Virus record (IMG/VR): IMGVR_UViG_3300033553_000096
Span: 1 to 43,340 of that record
Strand: one strand, 5' to 3'
Source of the DNA: a virus
Length of the DNA stretch: 43,340 nucleotides
Part shown: positions 7,154 through 15,920 of the stretch, in pieces
Position numbering within the stretch: the first letter of the stretch is position 1
How the letters are laid out: every line of letters starts with the position of its first letter
Notes under the pieces: generated by a model
Told to the model about the DNA's origin: nothing
Seen by the model: only the letters and a program-made list of their open reading frames with translations
The model's database searches: none
Made by a program: the position numbers and the translations under genes

Positions 7154-7906
7154 ATGCGAATCACAAACGATGATTACAAGCCGTCTCTTGATCCCGAATC
7201 ATTGGAACACTATGGTATCAAGGGAATGAAGTGGGGTGTCCGTAGGACTGATGACCAGCTTACGCGCGCCCGCGGAGGAAAAGTAGGGAACGCAATTAAG
7301 AAGTCAGCTAAGCAACAGGTTGATTTCTATAAGCCGGCAGCAAGGGTAGCTACCTCGGGTGCTAAGAAGGTCGGGGGAGCAGCTAAGAAGTCAGCTAAGC
7401 AACAGGTTGAGTTTTACACTAAGCCTGCTGGCAAGGCAGCTGATGCCGTTCGAAAGCGTAATGAAAACAAGATGCCAACAAAGTCACAAAGCAAGAGAAT
7501 CAAGGAAGCTAGAGCGGAACTAGGCCCTCTTCGTAAAAACGAATTTAAAAACGCAGAGGGTATAAAAGCTAAAGCCAGCATTGCTTTTCTTGGAGAGCTT
7601 TCAAAAGAACATTCTCTTGAGTATCGCGCTAACCCGAATCGTGTAACCGCATACAAACGAACATCTGGAGAAAAAGTAGCAAATCTTCTTCTATCTCTCC
7701 CAACTATCGGGACATCTTTGATCTACGAAGCAGCCGGTAAGTGGACATTGGATCGTGTTCGAGAGGATCAGGCTAAGGCTTCGATTGAATTGATGGAAAA
7801 GAATGGCGAGATGGATAAGTTTCTTGAGGATCTAATGAAACTCGAAAAGATGAGCGAATCAGAGTTTCAGAAGCACCTGGTGGACATTGGCGAGGAAGAG
7901 GGTTAA
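7154..7906 (+). CDS. GMKWGVRR-tagged protein 3, basic
   Basis: This 250-residue lysine-rich protein starts MRITNDDYKPSLDPES and carries LEHYGIKGMKWGVRR at about residues 17-31, followed by TDDQLTRARG. Between residues 45 and 95 a unit KKSAKQQV-(D/E)-FY occurs twice, separated by KVGGA-type linkers, so part of the protein arose by internal duplication. A modestly hydrophobic stretch (VANLLLSLPTIGTSLIYEAA) lies near residue 175, and the C-terminus is an acidic helix. It shares its first 30 residues with the gene that follows. No enzymatic motif. Likely a virion component handled the same way as the other tagged proteins. Confidence 0.75.
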   Translation: MRITNDDYKPSLDPESLEHYGIKGMKWGVRRTDDQLTRARGGKVGNAIKKSAKQQVDFYKPAARVATSGAKKVGGAAKKSAKQQVEFYTKPAGKAADAVRKRNENKMPTKSQSKRIKEARAELGPLRKNEFKNAEGIKAKASIAFLGELSKEHSLEYRANPNRVTAYKRTSGEKVANLLLSLPTIGTSLIYEAAGKWTLDRVREDQAKASIELMEKNGEMDKFLEDLMKLEKMSESEFQKHLVDIGEEEG

Positions 7907-7947
7907 ATCAATCTTCTATATTTCGAGAAAGTAGGTGAAGCATTCGA

Positions 7948-8532
7948 ATGAGGATTACAAATGACGACTTGAAACCATCACTTGACGAAGCACTAGAACA
8001 TTACGGTGTCCAGGGCATGAAGTGGGGCGTCCGTAGAGATCAGAAAGCTCTAGATCGATCTGCTGGGAGGTCTCTTTCCAAAGGAAGACCTCGAGACGAT
8101 CAAATTAAAGATGCTCGTGGTAGCGTTATTCGTAAGAAAGCAAATCTTAATAAAGCGAGTGTTAAAGTAGCGAAATTGGAAAAAGCTGCTTACAACGCTC
8201 GTGGTAAAGCTGACGTAGCTAAAGAAAAGAAGCTCGCGCCTATGAACTATAAGCCTGGCTCTAATGAGTGGGCTAAAAACATTGATCCTGCACGTGAAAA
8301 AGAGTACGAGCAGAATGCAAAGAAAGCTGAAGCGCAAGTTAGGCTTGCTCAGAAACAGTTCCAGGAAGCTCAGAAGGATTTTGATAACAATCCAGCTAGA
8401 GCTCTTTCTGCCAGAATGACTTATGGAGAAATGGTTGTTAGCTCTTTGTTTCTAACTCCAGTGGCAACTGTTACTTTAGTTGGCGTAACCGAAGGAGTTG
8501 CAGCTAAGCGTCGTGCAGAATTGAGAAAGTGA
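7948..8532 (+). CDS. GMKWGVRR-tagged protein 4, coiled coil
   Basis: This 194-residue protein starts MRITNDDLKPSLDEA, then LEHYGVQGMKWGVRR (residues 16-30). The first 30 residues are a diverged duplicate of the preceding gene. Residues 55-150 are a predicted long coiled coil (VRLAQKQFQEAQKDF and similar). Near the C-terminus lies a hydrophobic stretch (MVVSSLFLTPVATVTLVGV). The start ATG follows a weak GTAGGTGA. It directly precedes the portal gene, where a scaffold would be expected. A scaffold role cannot be separated from a packaged-protein role by sequence. Confidence 0.75.
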   Translation: MRITNDDLKPSLDEALEHYGVQGMKWGVRRDQKALDRSAGRSLSKGRPRDDQIKDARGSVIRKKANLNKASVKVAKLEKAAYNARGKADVAKEKKLAPMNYKPGSNEWAKNIDPAREKEYEQNAKKAEAQVRLAQKQFQEAQKDFDNNPARALSARMTYGEMVVSSLFLTPVATVTLVGVTEGVAAKRRAELRK

Positions 8533-8563
8533 CAATCTATATTTTCCAGAAAGGAGGTGAGAC

Positions 8564-9811
8564 GTGGGAATCATTGGCGAACGAATCAAGCATGCATGGA
8601 ATGCGTTCCTAAACCAGGATCCAGAGCAGAGGATTCACTCATATTCTAGTGGAATTTCCTATGGAGGCCGTCCGGATCGTATTCGATTTACTATCCCAAA
8701 TGAACGATCGATCATCTCCTCTATCTATACGCGTCTAAGTGTTGACATTGCGGGAATCGACATCCGGCATGTTCGTTTGGACGATGCGGATCGATATTTG
8801 GAAGACATTGATAGTGGTCTCAATCGATGTCTAACGCTCGAAGCTAACATCGACCAGGCGGCAAGAGCTTTTAAGCAAGATATTGCTATGACGATCCTAG
8901 ACAAGGGCGTCGCAGCTATTGTTCCGGTCGACACAACGATTGACCCAGGTAAGAGTGGGAGTTTTCAAATCAAGACGCTTCGCGTTGGTGAAGTCAAGTC
9001 TTGGATGCCAAGGCACGTGACCGTTAGCCTCTATAACGAGGCAGTCGGTATGCGTGAAGAGATCATACTAGAAAAGAAGTATGCAGCTATTGTTGAGAAT
9101 CCGCTATATTCTGTAATGAATGAGCCGAACTCAACTTTGCAGCGACTGATTCGAAAGCTTAATCTTCTGGATGCGGTTGATGAACAATCTAGTTCCGGCA
9201 AACTCGACCTTATCATCCAGCTTCCATACGTGATCAAGTCTGAAGCTAGACGACAGCAGGCTGATCAACGTCGGAAGGACATCGAGTTCCAACTCAAGGG
9301 AAGTCAGTACGGCATCGCATATACTGATGGAACTGAGAAGGTTACTCAGCTCAATAGGCCTTCTGAGAACAATCTCCTAGCTCAGATCGAGTATCTGACC
9401 GCTATGTTGTATGGTCAGCTTGGTCTTACAGAAGGAGTTATGAACGGTACGGCTGATGAAGCAGCGATGCTGAATTACAACAACCGGACTGTCGAGCCTA
9501 TTGTAACAGCTATCATTGAGGCTATGCGGCGGACATTCCTTACAAATACTGCTCGGTCTCAGCGGCATTCTATTATGTTCTTCCGTAATCCGTTCAAGCT
9601 TGTTCCTGTAAATGATATTGCAGAGATTGCAGACAAGTTCACCAGGAATGAAATTCTGACTTCAAATGAGATCAGACAAGTTATTGGCTTCAAGCCAAGC
9701 AGCGACAAGAAGGCAGATCTGCTAGTGAATAGCAACATGCCTCAGGTCGATGCCAAGCCGGCTCCGTCGGGGTCGGAACCACAACCAGCAAGTAAGGAAG
9801 GAGACAGCTGA
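8564..9811 (+). CDS. Portal protein
   Basis: This 415-residue protein forms the dodecameric channel at one capsid vertex through which DNA is packaged. GTG 8564 follows AAAGGAGGTGA. Supporting features are the N-terminal ERSIISSIYTRLSVDIAGID, the central EIIL/PLYSVMNEPNSTLQRLIRKLN region, a long helix with LLAQIEYLTAMLYGQLGLTE, and MFFRNPFKLVPVNDIAEIADKFTRNEILTSNEIRQVIG near the end, which can be read in pieces as the stem and wing of the fold. The proline-rich tail is disordered. It is placed immediately before the protease-capsid gene. Confidence 0.9.
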   Translation: MGIIGERIKHAWNAFLNQDPEQRIHSYSSGISYGGRPDRIRFTIPNERSIISSIYTRLSVDIAGIDIRHVRLDDADRYLEDIDSGLNRCLTLEANIDQAARAFKQDIAMTILDKGVAAIVPVDTTIDPGKSGSFQIKTLRVGEVKSWMPRHVTVSLYNEAVGMREEIILEKKYAAIVENPLYSVMNEPNSTLQRLIRKLNLLDAVDEQSSSGKLDLIIQLPYVIKSEARRQQADQRRKDIEFQLKGSQYGIAYTDGTEKVTQLNRPSENNLLAQIEYLTAMLYGQLGLTEGVMNGTADEAAMLNYNNRTVEPIVTAIIEAMRRTFLTNTARSQRHSIMFFRNPFKLVPVNDIAEIADKFTRNEILTSNEIRQVIGFKPSSDKKADLLVNSNMPQVDAKPAPSGSEPQPASKEGDS

Positions 9812-9812
9812 T

Positions 9813-11768
9813 ATGGACGCTGACTTTAGCGGCTACGCGACAAAGGCTGGCCTCAAGTGCTCCGACGGCCGGACCATTATGCCTGAAGCTTTCAAGCATA
9901 TGGATGGTATGACGGTTCCGTTGGTATGGCAGCATGGGCACAGTGAGCCAGGCAACGTCCTTGGGCACGCAGTGCTTGAGGCTCGGGAAGATGGAATTTA
10001 CGCTCACGGATATTTCAACGACACTATTTCCGCACGGAACGCCAAGCAGTTGGTTCAGCACAAGGACATCACAGCGCTGTCCATCTATGCGAACCAGTTG
10101 GTTGAGCGAAGCAAGCAGGTCTTTCACGGTGTTATTCGTGAACTCAGCCTGGTCCTTTCTGGTGCGAACCCAGGGGCACTCATTGACAACGTAGCTATTG
10201 CGCATAGCGATGGCTCGACTGACGTCCTTGAGGATGAAGCTATCATCTATACTGGGCTTGAATTTCAGCACAGTGATGAGTCTGATGACGACGATGACGA
10301 CGATGGTGATCTCGGGCACGCTGACGATGACACCACTGTTCGGGATATTTACGATTCTCTGTCTGAAGAGCAGAAGAATGTCGTCCATTACATGATCGGG
10401 GCTGCTCTCGAAGCGGCGACCAGTGCGAAGCAGTCCGGAATCAACGACGACGAGGGAGACCTCTCTCACCAGGAAGGAAATGAGGACATGACGAACGTCT
10501 TTGAACAGAAGGGCAAGGGTAAGGGAGGCGAGACTCACGAGCTTTCACATGAAGATGTGAAGGGTATTGTTGCTGATGCAATGAAGGGCGGCTCCCTTAA
10601 GGAAGCTGTTGAGTCCTATGCTCTTAAGCATGGCATCACGGATATTGATACTCTCTTCCCAGATGCTCAGACCATCGATGCAACGCCGGAGTGGATTTCT
10701 CGGCGGATGGAGTGGGTTGCCGGTGTCATGAATGGCACTCGCCACACCCCCTTCTCGCGCATCAAGACTCGCACCGCGGACATCACGTTCGAGGAAGCTC
10801 GTGCGAAGGGCTATGTCAAGGGCAGCCTGAAGAAGGAAGAATTCTTCGGAGTTGCACAGCGAGTTACTACGCCGACCACGATCTACAAGAAGCAGAAGCT
10901 GGATCGTGACGACATCATCGATATTACTGACTTTGATGTTGTGGCGTGGCTCAAGGGCGAGATGAGGCTCATGCTCGAGGAGGAGCTTGCGCGCGCGATC
11001 CTCATCGGTGATGGTCGTGACGTTGCTGACGAAGACAAGATCAAGGACCCGGCTGGTTCGACTGAGGGTGCCGGTATCCGTGCGATCGTCAACGATCACG
11101 AGCTCTATGTCACCACGGTGAACGTGAACCTCGGTGACACCGATTCGAGCTACAACGAGGTCGTTGAGAACATCGCGCGTTCGCGTAGGTTCTACAAGGG
11201 CTCGGGTACTCCGACGTTCTACACCACCGAAGCGGTCAAGACTGAGATGCTCTTGGTCAAGGACAACTTCGGTCGTCGTCTCTACAGCACGGAGGCTGAG
11301 CTTGCTTCGGCACTTCGTGTTAACGCTATTGTCGCAGTTGAGGTCATGGAAGGCCAGGGAGACCTGGTTGGCATCGTCGTTAACCTGAAGGACTACGCCG
11401 TTGGCGCAGACCGTGGTGGCGATATTTCGATGTTCGATGACTTTGACATCGACTACAACCAGTACAAGTACCTGATTGAGACTCGCCTGTCCGGAGCACT
11501 CACGAAGGTCAAGTCTGCTATGGTTATCCGTGAGACGGCCAGTGCTAATGTACTGACTGTCCCGACGGTGCCCACTATGGCTGATGACACGGTGACCATC
11601 CCGACTGACGCGACTGTCGATTACTTTATCGACGGCGTTTCGGCCGCAGATGCTGCCACCGAGGTTCTTACCGATGGCGAGACGGTTGTCGTTACCGCGG
11701 TTGCTGCGACCGGGTACTACTTCGCCACCGATGCCGAAGACGAGTGGAGCTTCACTTACAACGCCTGA
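9813..11768 (+). CDS. Fused prohead protease and major capsid protein
   Basis: This 651-residue polyprotein starts at ATG 9813. Residues 1-135 are an HK97-type (S78) prohead protease: WQHGHSEPGNVLGHA supplies the histidine (H41 or H43), ALSIYA supplies serine S90, and RELSLV follows. A linker rich in aspartate (DESDDDDDDDGD) leads to residues 226-651, an HK97-fold major capsid protein with the recognisable stretches FSRIKTRTADITFEEARAKG, TPTTIYKKQKLDRDDIID and GEMRLMLEEELARAIL. The last 70 residues (after VLTVPTVPTM) look like an added Ig-like surface domain. An in-frame ATG at 10488 with AGGAAGG ten bases upstream could give a free 426-residue capsid protein. The protease probably also cleaves the linker. 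Confidence 0.92.
   Translation: MDADFSGYATKAGLKCSDGRTIMPEAFKHMDGMTVPLVWQHGHSEPGNVLGHAVLEAREDGIYAHGYFNDTISARNAKQLVQHKDITALSIYANQLVERSKQVFHGVIRELSLVLSGANPGALIDNVAIAHSDGSTDVLEDEAIIYTGLEFQHSDESDDDDDDDGDLGHADDDTTVRDIYDSLSEEQKNVVHYMIGAALEAATSAKQSGINDDEGDLSHQEGNEDMTNVFEQKGKGKGGETHELSHEDVKGIVADAMKGGSLKEAVESYALKHGITDIDTLFPDAQTIDATPEWISRRMEWVAGVMNGTRHTPFSRIKTRTADITFEEARAKGYVKGSLKKEEFFGVAQRVTTPTTIYKKQKLDRDDIIDITDFDVVAWLKGEMRLMLEEELARAILIGDGRDVADEDKIKDPAGSTEGAGIRAIVNDHELYVTTVNVNLGDTDSSYNEVVENIARSRRFYKGSGTPTFYTTEAVKTEMLLVKDNFGRRLYSTEAELASALRVNAIVAVEVMEGQGDLVGIVVNLKDYAVGADRGGDISMFDDFDIDYNQYKYLIETRLSGALTKVKSAMVIRETASANVLTVPTVPTMADDTVTIPTDATVDYFIDGVSAADAATEVLTDGETVVVTAVAATGYYFATDAEDEWSFTYNA
10471..10490 (+). 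promoter_or_regulatory. Internal ribosome binding site and start for capsid protein alone
   Basis: AGGAAGG at 10471-10477 lies ten bases before the in-frame ATG 10488 (MTNVFEQKGKGKGG). Capsid proteins of related phages begin with just this kind of sequence (NVFEQ...), so initiation here would make the major capsid protein in excess over the fused protease. Confidence 0.55.
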
Positions 11769-11783
11769 TAATCGGAGCTGCAG

Positions 11784-12107
11784 ATGGCAAAGTTCTACGG
11801 CGAAATCGGTTACGGCGAAACGACAGAGACATCGCCAGGCGTGTGGACAGATACCATCACCGAGAAATCATATTACGGAGATGTCATCCGAATCTCACGT
11901 CAGCTCAAAGAGACTGAGGGTCTGAACAAGGATCTATCAGTCGGAAACTCTGTCAGTATCGTCGCTGACGCTTATGCCAACGAACACTTCTTTGCCATTC
12001 GCTATATTCGATGGGCGGGGACTCTGTGGACAGTATCAAATGTCGACGTGCAGAGTCCTCGCCTCATCTTAAGGTTGGGAGGTGTCTACAATGGGCCGAC
12101 GAGTTGA
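11784..12107 (+). CDS. Head-closure / neck connector protein
   Basis: This 107-residue protein (MAKFYGEIGYGETTETSPGV...) shows the segments YYGDVIR, LSVGNSVSIVADAYANEHFF and SPRLILRLGGVYNGP. These are of a conserved small neck protein found right after the capsid gene in Gram-positive siphoviruses, usually labelled head-tail connector or stopper. It is beta-rich. It overlaps the following gene by 17 bases, indicating translational coupling. Confidence 0.8.
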   Translation: MAKFYGEIGYGETTETSPGVWTDTITEKSYYGDVIRISRQLKETEGLNKDLSVGNSVSIVADAYANEHFFAIRYIRWAGTLWTVSNVDVQSPRLILRLGGVYNGPTS

Positions 12108-12396
12108 TTTTCAAACTATTCTCGAGGGCATTCTAGGCACTAGGAATGTATATTTCCAACCTCCTGCCAATGTGCAAATGCAGTATCCGTGTATTGTCTA
12201 TAAGAGGGACAATGCACAGACCCGGTTCGCTGGCAACTTTCCATATCGCTATACAAAGCGGTATATGGTTACTTTTATAGGTCAGGATCCCGACAGTGAG
12301 GTCCCTGACAAACTTGCCGCATTGCCTATGGCTATATTTGATAGGCATTACGCAGCTAATAATCTAAACCACGACGTCTTTAGCATCTTCTTCTAG
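12091..12396 (+). CDS. Tail terminator-like / neck protein
   Basis: This 101-residue protein starts at ATG 12091 behind GGGAGGTG; a GTG nine bases earlier overlaps that site. The pattern GTRNVYFQPPANVQMQYPCIVY near the N-terminus and FDRHYAANNLNHDVF at the C-terminus (each best considered in shorter blocks) matches the small protein that caps the tail tube or joins head and tail in this phage group. Its position between the neck protein and the tail tube gene fits. Confidence 0.78.
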   Translation: MGRRVDFQTILEGILGTRNVYFQPPANVQMQYPCIVYKRDNAQTRFAGNFPYRYTKRYMVTFIGQDPDSEVPDKLAALPMAIFDRHYAANNLNHDVFSIFF

Positions 12397-12410
12397 AAAG
12401 GAAGAGAACC

Positions 12411-13079
12411 ATGGCACAGCTCCTTGCATGGGACTCGGTTGGCGAACGGTTGTACGAGACCGGTGTCGATCATGGAGTCCTGTACGTCCCCGATGTAACA
12501 GGTGATTACAATACCGGGTTTGTCTGGAACGGTTTGGTGTCAGTTAGTGAGTCGCCGACCGGTGCAGAGCCTAGCCCGCAGTACGCCGACAACATCAAGT
12601 ACCTCAACCTTGTCTCGCTCGAGGAATTCGGCGCAACGGTCGAGGCGTTCACGTATCCGGATGAGTTTGCTCAGTTCGACGGTAGTGCTGAGCCCGAGCC
12701 AGGTGTTCTGGTTGGGCAGCAGACTCGTGGGACCTTCGGTCTTGCGTATCGTACCCAAGTTGGTAACGATGTTGCGGGTACCGATCTTGGTTACAAGCTG
12801 CACCTCATCTATGGAGCTATGGCGGCTCCGACCGAGAAGGCTTACGGAACGGTCAATGAGTCTCCCGAGGCTCTGACGTTCTCGTGGGAGCTCACCACAA
12901 CGCCTGTGGCAGTTACTGGTTACAAGCCGACTGCATCGTTGGTGATTGACTCGACGAAGGTGGATGCCGCGAAGCTTGCCGCGCTTGAGGTAATCCTCTA
13001 TGGCGATGACGACACAGTAGTGGTTGAGCCGCGTATGCCACTTCCCGATGAAGTGATCGCGCTGTTCGCTACTGTGTAA
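12411..13079 (+). CDS. Major tail (tube) protein
   Basis: This 222-residue beta-rich protein forms the stacked hexameric tube. Distinctive blocks are [46 protein letters not shown] and [11 protein letters not shown] strong AAAGGAAGAG site lies upstream. It is followed directly by the tail chaperone, the usual order. A second, roughly 40-45% identical copy lies at 13654-14409. This copy has the more standard length and is taken to be the principal tube subunit. Confidence 0.9.
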   Translation: MAQLLAWDSVGERLYETGVDHGVLYVPDVTGDYNTGFVWNGLVSVSESPTGAEPSPQYADNIKYLNLVSLEEFGATVEAFTYPDEFAQFDGSAEPEPGVLVGQQTRGTFGLAYRTQVGNDVAGTDLGYKLHLIYGAMAAPTEKAYGTVNESPEALTFSWELTTTPVAVTGYKPTASLVIDSTKVDAAKLAALEVILYGDDDTVVVEPRMPLPDEVIALFATV

Positions 13080-13099
13080 ATCTGAAAGGAGGCCAGGGA

Positions 13100-13642
13100 G
13101 TGCTTACGATTGAAGTTCCAATGAAAGAAGCTTTCGACGAAAGCAAAGGAGAATTCGTTTCTTCTGAGACGTTCGTCCTTGAGCTCGAGCACTCTCTGGT
13201 CTCCCTGTCAAAATGGGAGTCGTTCTGGGAGAAACCCTTCCTGAGTAAGGATGATAAGACTTCTGAAGAAACTCTGTGGTATATAATAGCTATGACTTTG
13301 ACGCCGAAAGTTCCCAGCGAGGTTTATGGGAAACTTTCTAACGACAATCTGGCGCAGGCGAACCGTTACATCAATGCTAAGATGACTGCTACCTGGTTCA
13401 GTGAGAAGCAAAACAAGATTCCAAGCAGAGAAGTCATCACAGCGGAGCTCATCTACTACTGGATGATCGCTTTGGGCATCCCATTCGAGTGCCAAACCTG
13501 GCATCTGAATCGTTTGTTGACGCTGGTACAAGTTTGCAACGTCAAGAATGCTCCTCAGAAGAAGATGGGCAAGAGAGAAGCAGCTGAACGGCAACGAGCT
13601 CTCAATGCCGAACGCAAAGCTAGACTCAACACTACTGGATGA
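13100..13642 (+). CDS. Tail assembly chaperone
   Basis: This 180-residue protein starts at GTG 13100 (VLTIEVP) behind AAAGGAGG. Conserved blocks [67 protein letters not shown] and a basic C-terminus ([12 protein letters not shown]) identify the chaperone that coats the tape measure protein during tail assembly. I see no convincing programmed-frameshift extension: the next frame opens as the tube paralogue. Unusually, the tape measure gene is 3 kb downstream instead of adjacent. Confidence 0.85.
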   Translation: MLTIEVPMKEAFDESKGEFVSSETFVLELEHSLVSLSKWESFWEKPFLSKDDKTSEETLWYIIAMTLTPKVPSEVYGKLSNDNLAQANRYINAKMTATWFSEKQNKIPSREVITAELIYYWMIALGIPFECQTWHLNRLLTLVQVCNVKNAPQKKMGKREAAERQRALNAERKARLNTTG

Positions 13643-13653
13643 GAGGAGGAAAC

Positions 13654-14409
13654 ATGACTCGACTTATGTGGAATGCAGCTGGAGAACGAATATTCGAAGC
13701 TGGCGTCGACCGCGGCGTTCTGTACATTGAAGGCGAAGTTGGAGTTCCTTGGAATGGATTGATTTCTGTTTCTGAATCTCCTTCCGGAGGCAAGGTAACT
13801 CCTTACTACATCGATGGTATCAAGTACTTTAATCATGTTTCACTCGAAGAGTTCGAAGCAGCCATCGAAGCATACACATACCCCGAAGAATTCGCTGAAT
13901 GTGACGGCACGAAGCTTGTAAAGAATGGACTCTTTGCAACACAGCAGAGAAAGAAGTCCTTCGGTCTTGCCTATAGGACCAAGGTTGGTAACGACAACGA
14001 CGGAATTGATCACGGGTACAAGCTCCACGTTGTCTACAATGCGACTGCCGAGCCAACTAATCGGTCAAACAATACGATCAGCGATTCGGTTGAACCGTTC
14101 AACTTTAACTGGTCTATATTTACAAAGCCTTCTGTGTTTACCGGCTATAAGCCTACGGCACACTTTGTGATAGATTCTCGAACGACTCCACCTACATTGC
14201 TTGGTCAGATCGAGAACATTCTCTATGGATCTGATGTTGATGGGCTTACCTCTCGTCTTCCTTCGGCGGACGAACTTCTCTATATTTTCGATTCCCACGA
14301 ATCTGGTTTCATCGATGCAGGAACTCTGGTCGAGCCATATTACAACACCATTGACGCCGGGATCATTCCCGAGGCGCAAACCGATACTTTCGATGCAGGA
14401 GGCCCATAA
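13654..14409 (+). CDS. Second major tail protein paralogue with DAG-rich tail
   Basis: This 251-residue protein starts at ATG 13654 behind GAGAGGAGG; an in-frame ATG at 13639 lies before the ribosome site. Residues 1-215 align throughout with the tail tube protein at 12411: WNGLISVSESPSGG, LEEFEAAIEAYTYPEEF, FGLAYRTKVGNDN and GYKLHVVYNA. It adds about 40 residues with three repeats of the type (I/F)DAG. The extension may form a surface-exposed domain or mark a subunit used only at one tail end. The duplicate sits after the chaperone, outside the normal tail-tube slot. Confidence 0.85.
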   Translation: MTRLMWNAAGERIFEAGVDRGVLYIEGEVGVPWNGLISVSESPSGGKVTPYYIDGIKYFNHVSLEEFEAAIEAYTYPEEFAECDGTKLVKNGLFATQQRKKSFGLAYRTKVGNDNDGIDHGYKLHVVYNATAEPTNRSNNTISDSVEPFNFNWSIFTKPSVFTGYKPTAHFVIDSRTTPPTLLGQIENILYGSDVDGLTSRLPSADELLYIFDSHESGFIDAGTLVEPYYNTIDAGIIPEAQTDTFDAGGP

Positions 14410-14963
14410 TGGCTACACGCATGTTGCAAAGGCGTGGTACGGCAGCCGAATGGGCTGCGCAGAATCCGACTCTCGTCGATGGTGAGATCGGCTTTGAGAC
14501 TGACACTAAAGTTATCAAGATCGGCGATGGTGTAACGGCTTGGAACGATCTTAGTCTATCGCCAATTACTGCTGCGGGTACTGTGATGACTGGACCATTG
14601 GTTCTCATTGCGCCAACAGAGCCTAACCATGCTGCTCGGGTGGCTGATCTTAGTGGGTATCTGCTTAAGTCCGGCGGTACGATGACCGGTGCATTGACTA
14701 TTGTCGCCCCATCACTAGCTGACCATGCGGCTCGTTTAGCTGATATTCCAACTAATTTTGTACCAGACACCCGGCTTGTTAGTACGGGTGGTGGGTTGCA
14801 AGGTGGCGGATCATTAGCTGCAGATAGAACACTAAGCGTGAATGCTGACGTTGTACAGAGGTATGATACAGGATCACCTAACAAGATTCGAAAGCTTACA
14901 CAAGCTACCTATGATGGCATTGCCACCCCAGATGCTTCTACTCTCTATGTAATTGTGGGGTGA
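14409..14963 (+). CDS. Tail-fibre-like protein with tropism-determinant-type N-terminus
   Basis: This 184-residue protein overlaps the preceding stop (TAATG). Residues 1-50 (MLQRRGTAAEWAAQNPTL, GEIGFETDTKVIKIGDGVTAWNDL) are the short domain that begins many phage fibres and receptor-binding proteins. Then come two copies of a repeat ending in (P/L)-x-x-x-HAAR-(V/L)-AD, with MTGPLVLIAP and MTGALTIVAP, followed by STGGGLQGGGSLAADRTLSV, a common trimeric fibre shaft element. The C-terminus ends DASTLYVIVG. It probably forms a surface fibre attached to the tail tube or baseplate. It lies inside the insertion between chaperone and tape measure. Confidence 0.8.
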   Translation: MATRMLQRRGTAAEWAAQNPTLVDGEIGFETDTKVIKIGDGVTAWNDLSLSPITAAGTVMTGPLVLIAPTEPNHAARVADLSGYLLKSGGTMTGALTIVAPSLADHAARLADIPTNFVPDTRLVSTGGGLQGGGSLAADRTLSVNADVVQRYDTGSPNKIRKLTQATYDGIATPDASTLYVIVG

Positions 14964-14969
14964 TTAAAT

Positions 14970-15917
14970 ATGTCTTATAACGTCTATAGTGTTTCTGCAG
15001 ATCAAACCGTTAAGAAGCTAGACCAAAACTTAAATGAAATTTGGTCTTTTTCTACTAACCCGTATGTTCCTCAGGATATAGCAGTAGACCCCGATGGCAA
15101 TACATATGTAGTTGTTAGTAGTAATCGCTTTTTTAAAATTTCTCCGTCTGGAATAGAACTTCTCAACGTTTCCCCCATAGATTCTGCAATATATGGAATT
15201 GCTGTGGGAAACGATGGATATATTTATATTGGTGGGAACGACTCGAGAGTTCGTAAGTTAAACTCTTCTGGCGCTCAGATTTGGACAAATATATTTTCAA
15301 ATCGAATAGAGGGTGTCTCTGTAGATGCTGAAGGCAATGTTTATGCGGCGTCCCAAGACGGAAACATAAGAAAAATTTCCCCTGGTGGAGCTACGCTGTG
15401 GAACTTTTACAAAAACGTATGGTACGCTGTTGAAGTAGATACTTTGGGCAATGTTTATGGGGCATGCTTCGACACAAACGTTTACAAAATTTCTCCAACG
15501 GGTTCCCAAGTATGGTCGTTTACCGGGCATACCGGTTATGTTCTTGATGTTCATGTCGATGTAAATGGATTTGTTTATAGTGCAGGACGTGATGGGACCG
15601 TTCGTAAAATTTCTCCAACGGGTTCCCAAGTATGGTCGTTTACCGGGCATACCTCAGGCTATACTTATGATGTAGTCACTGGCCCCGATGGTTCTTCGTT
15701 TTCCGGAGGACAAGATAACAAGGTTCGTAAGATTGCATCTACGGGTGGGGAACAAGCGGTCTTTAACGACCACGGTCACTATGTTTACGCTATTGCTTCG
15801 GACCCAGGACTTGCAGCAGCATTCCCTCCCACTTTCCCCCCAGCGTACGTCGGTTCAGACCCTGTAGTTGCGATGTTTATAGGTTCGACGCCTGTTGACG
15901 ATCTAAAGATTGGATGA
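14970..15917 (+). CDS. Beta-propeller receptor-binding or decoration protein
   Basis: This 315-residue protein consists of about six repeats of 40 residues of the form G-N-x-Y-x-(A/G)-x-x-D-x-x-(V/I)-(R/Y)-K-I-S-P-(T/S)-G-x-x-(V/L)-W-(S/N)-F, typical of PQQ/WD-like propellers. Two adjacent blades share the identical stretch KISPTGSQVWSFTGHT, encoded by a 48-bp exact DNA repeat. The C-terminus YVGSDPVVAMFIGSTPVDDL resembles the strand-swap tag at the end of several actinophage fibres. Codon use is more A/T-rich than the neighbours (runs such as TTTTTTAAAATTTC), and the ribosome site is weak. Carbohydrate or receptor binding is inferred. Confidence 0.8.
   Translation: MSYNVYSVSADQTVKKLDQNLNEIWSFSTNPYVPQDIAVDPDGNTYVVVSSNRFFKISPSGIELLNVSPIDSAIYGIAVGNDGYIYIGGNDSRVRKLNSSGAQIWTNIFSNRIEGVSVDAEGNVYAASQDGNIRKISPGGATLWNFYKNVWYAVEVDTLGNVYGACFDTNVYKISPTGSQVWSFTGHTGYVLDVHVDVNGFVYSAGRDGTVRKISPTGSQVWSFTGHTSGYTYDVVTGPDGSSFSGGQDNKVRKIASTGGEQAVFNDHGHYVYAIASDPGLAAAFPPTFPPAYVGSDPVVAMFIGSTPVDDLKIG
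15486..15653 (+). repeat. 48-bp exact direct repeats within propeller gene
   Basis: 15486-15533 and 15606-15653 are identical, exactly 120 bp apart, which is one propeller blade of 40 codons. Lack of silent differences indicates a recent duplication or gene conversion of a blade. Confidence 0.9.
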
Positions 15918-15920
15918 AAC

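Noticed and set aside
13560-13660. Programmed frameshift in the tail chaperone
   Set aside because: No convincing slippery heptamer leading into a conserved second frame was seen; the downstream frame is the tube paralogue with its own ribosome site.
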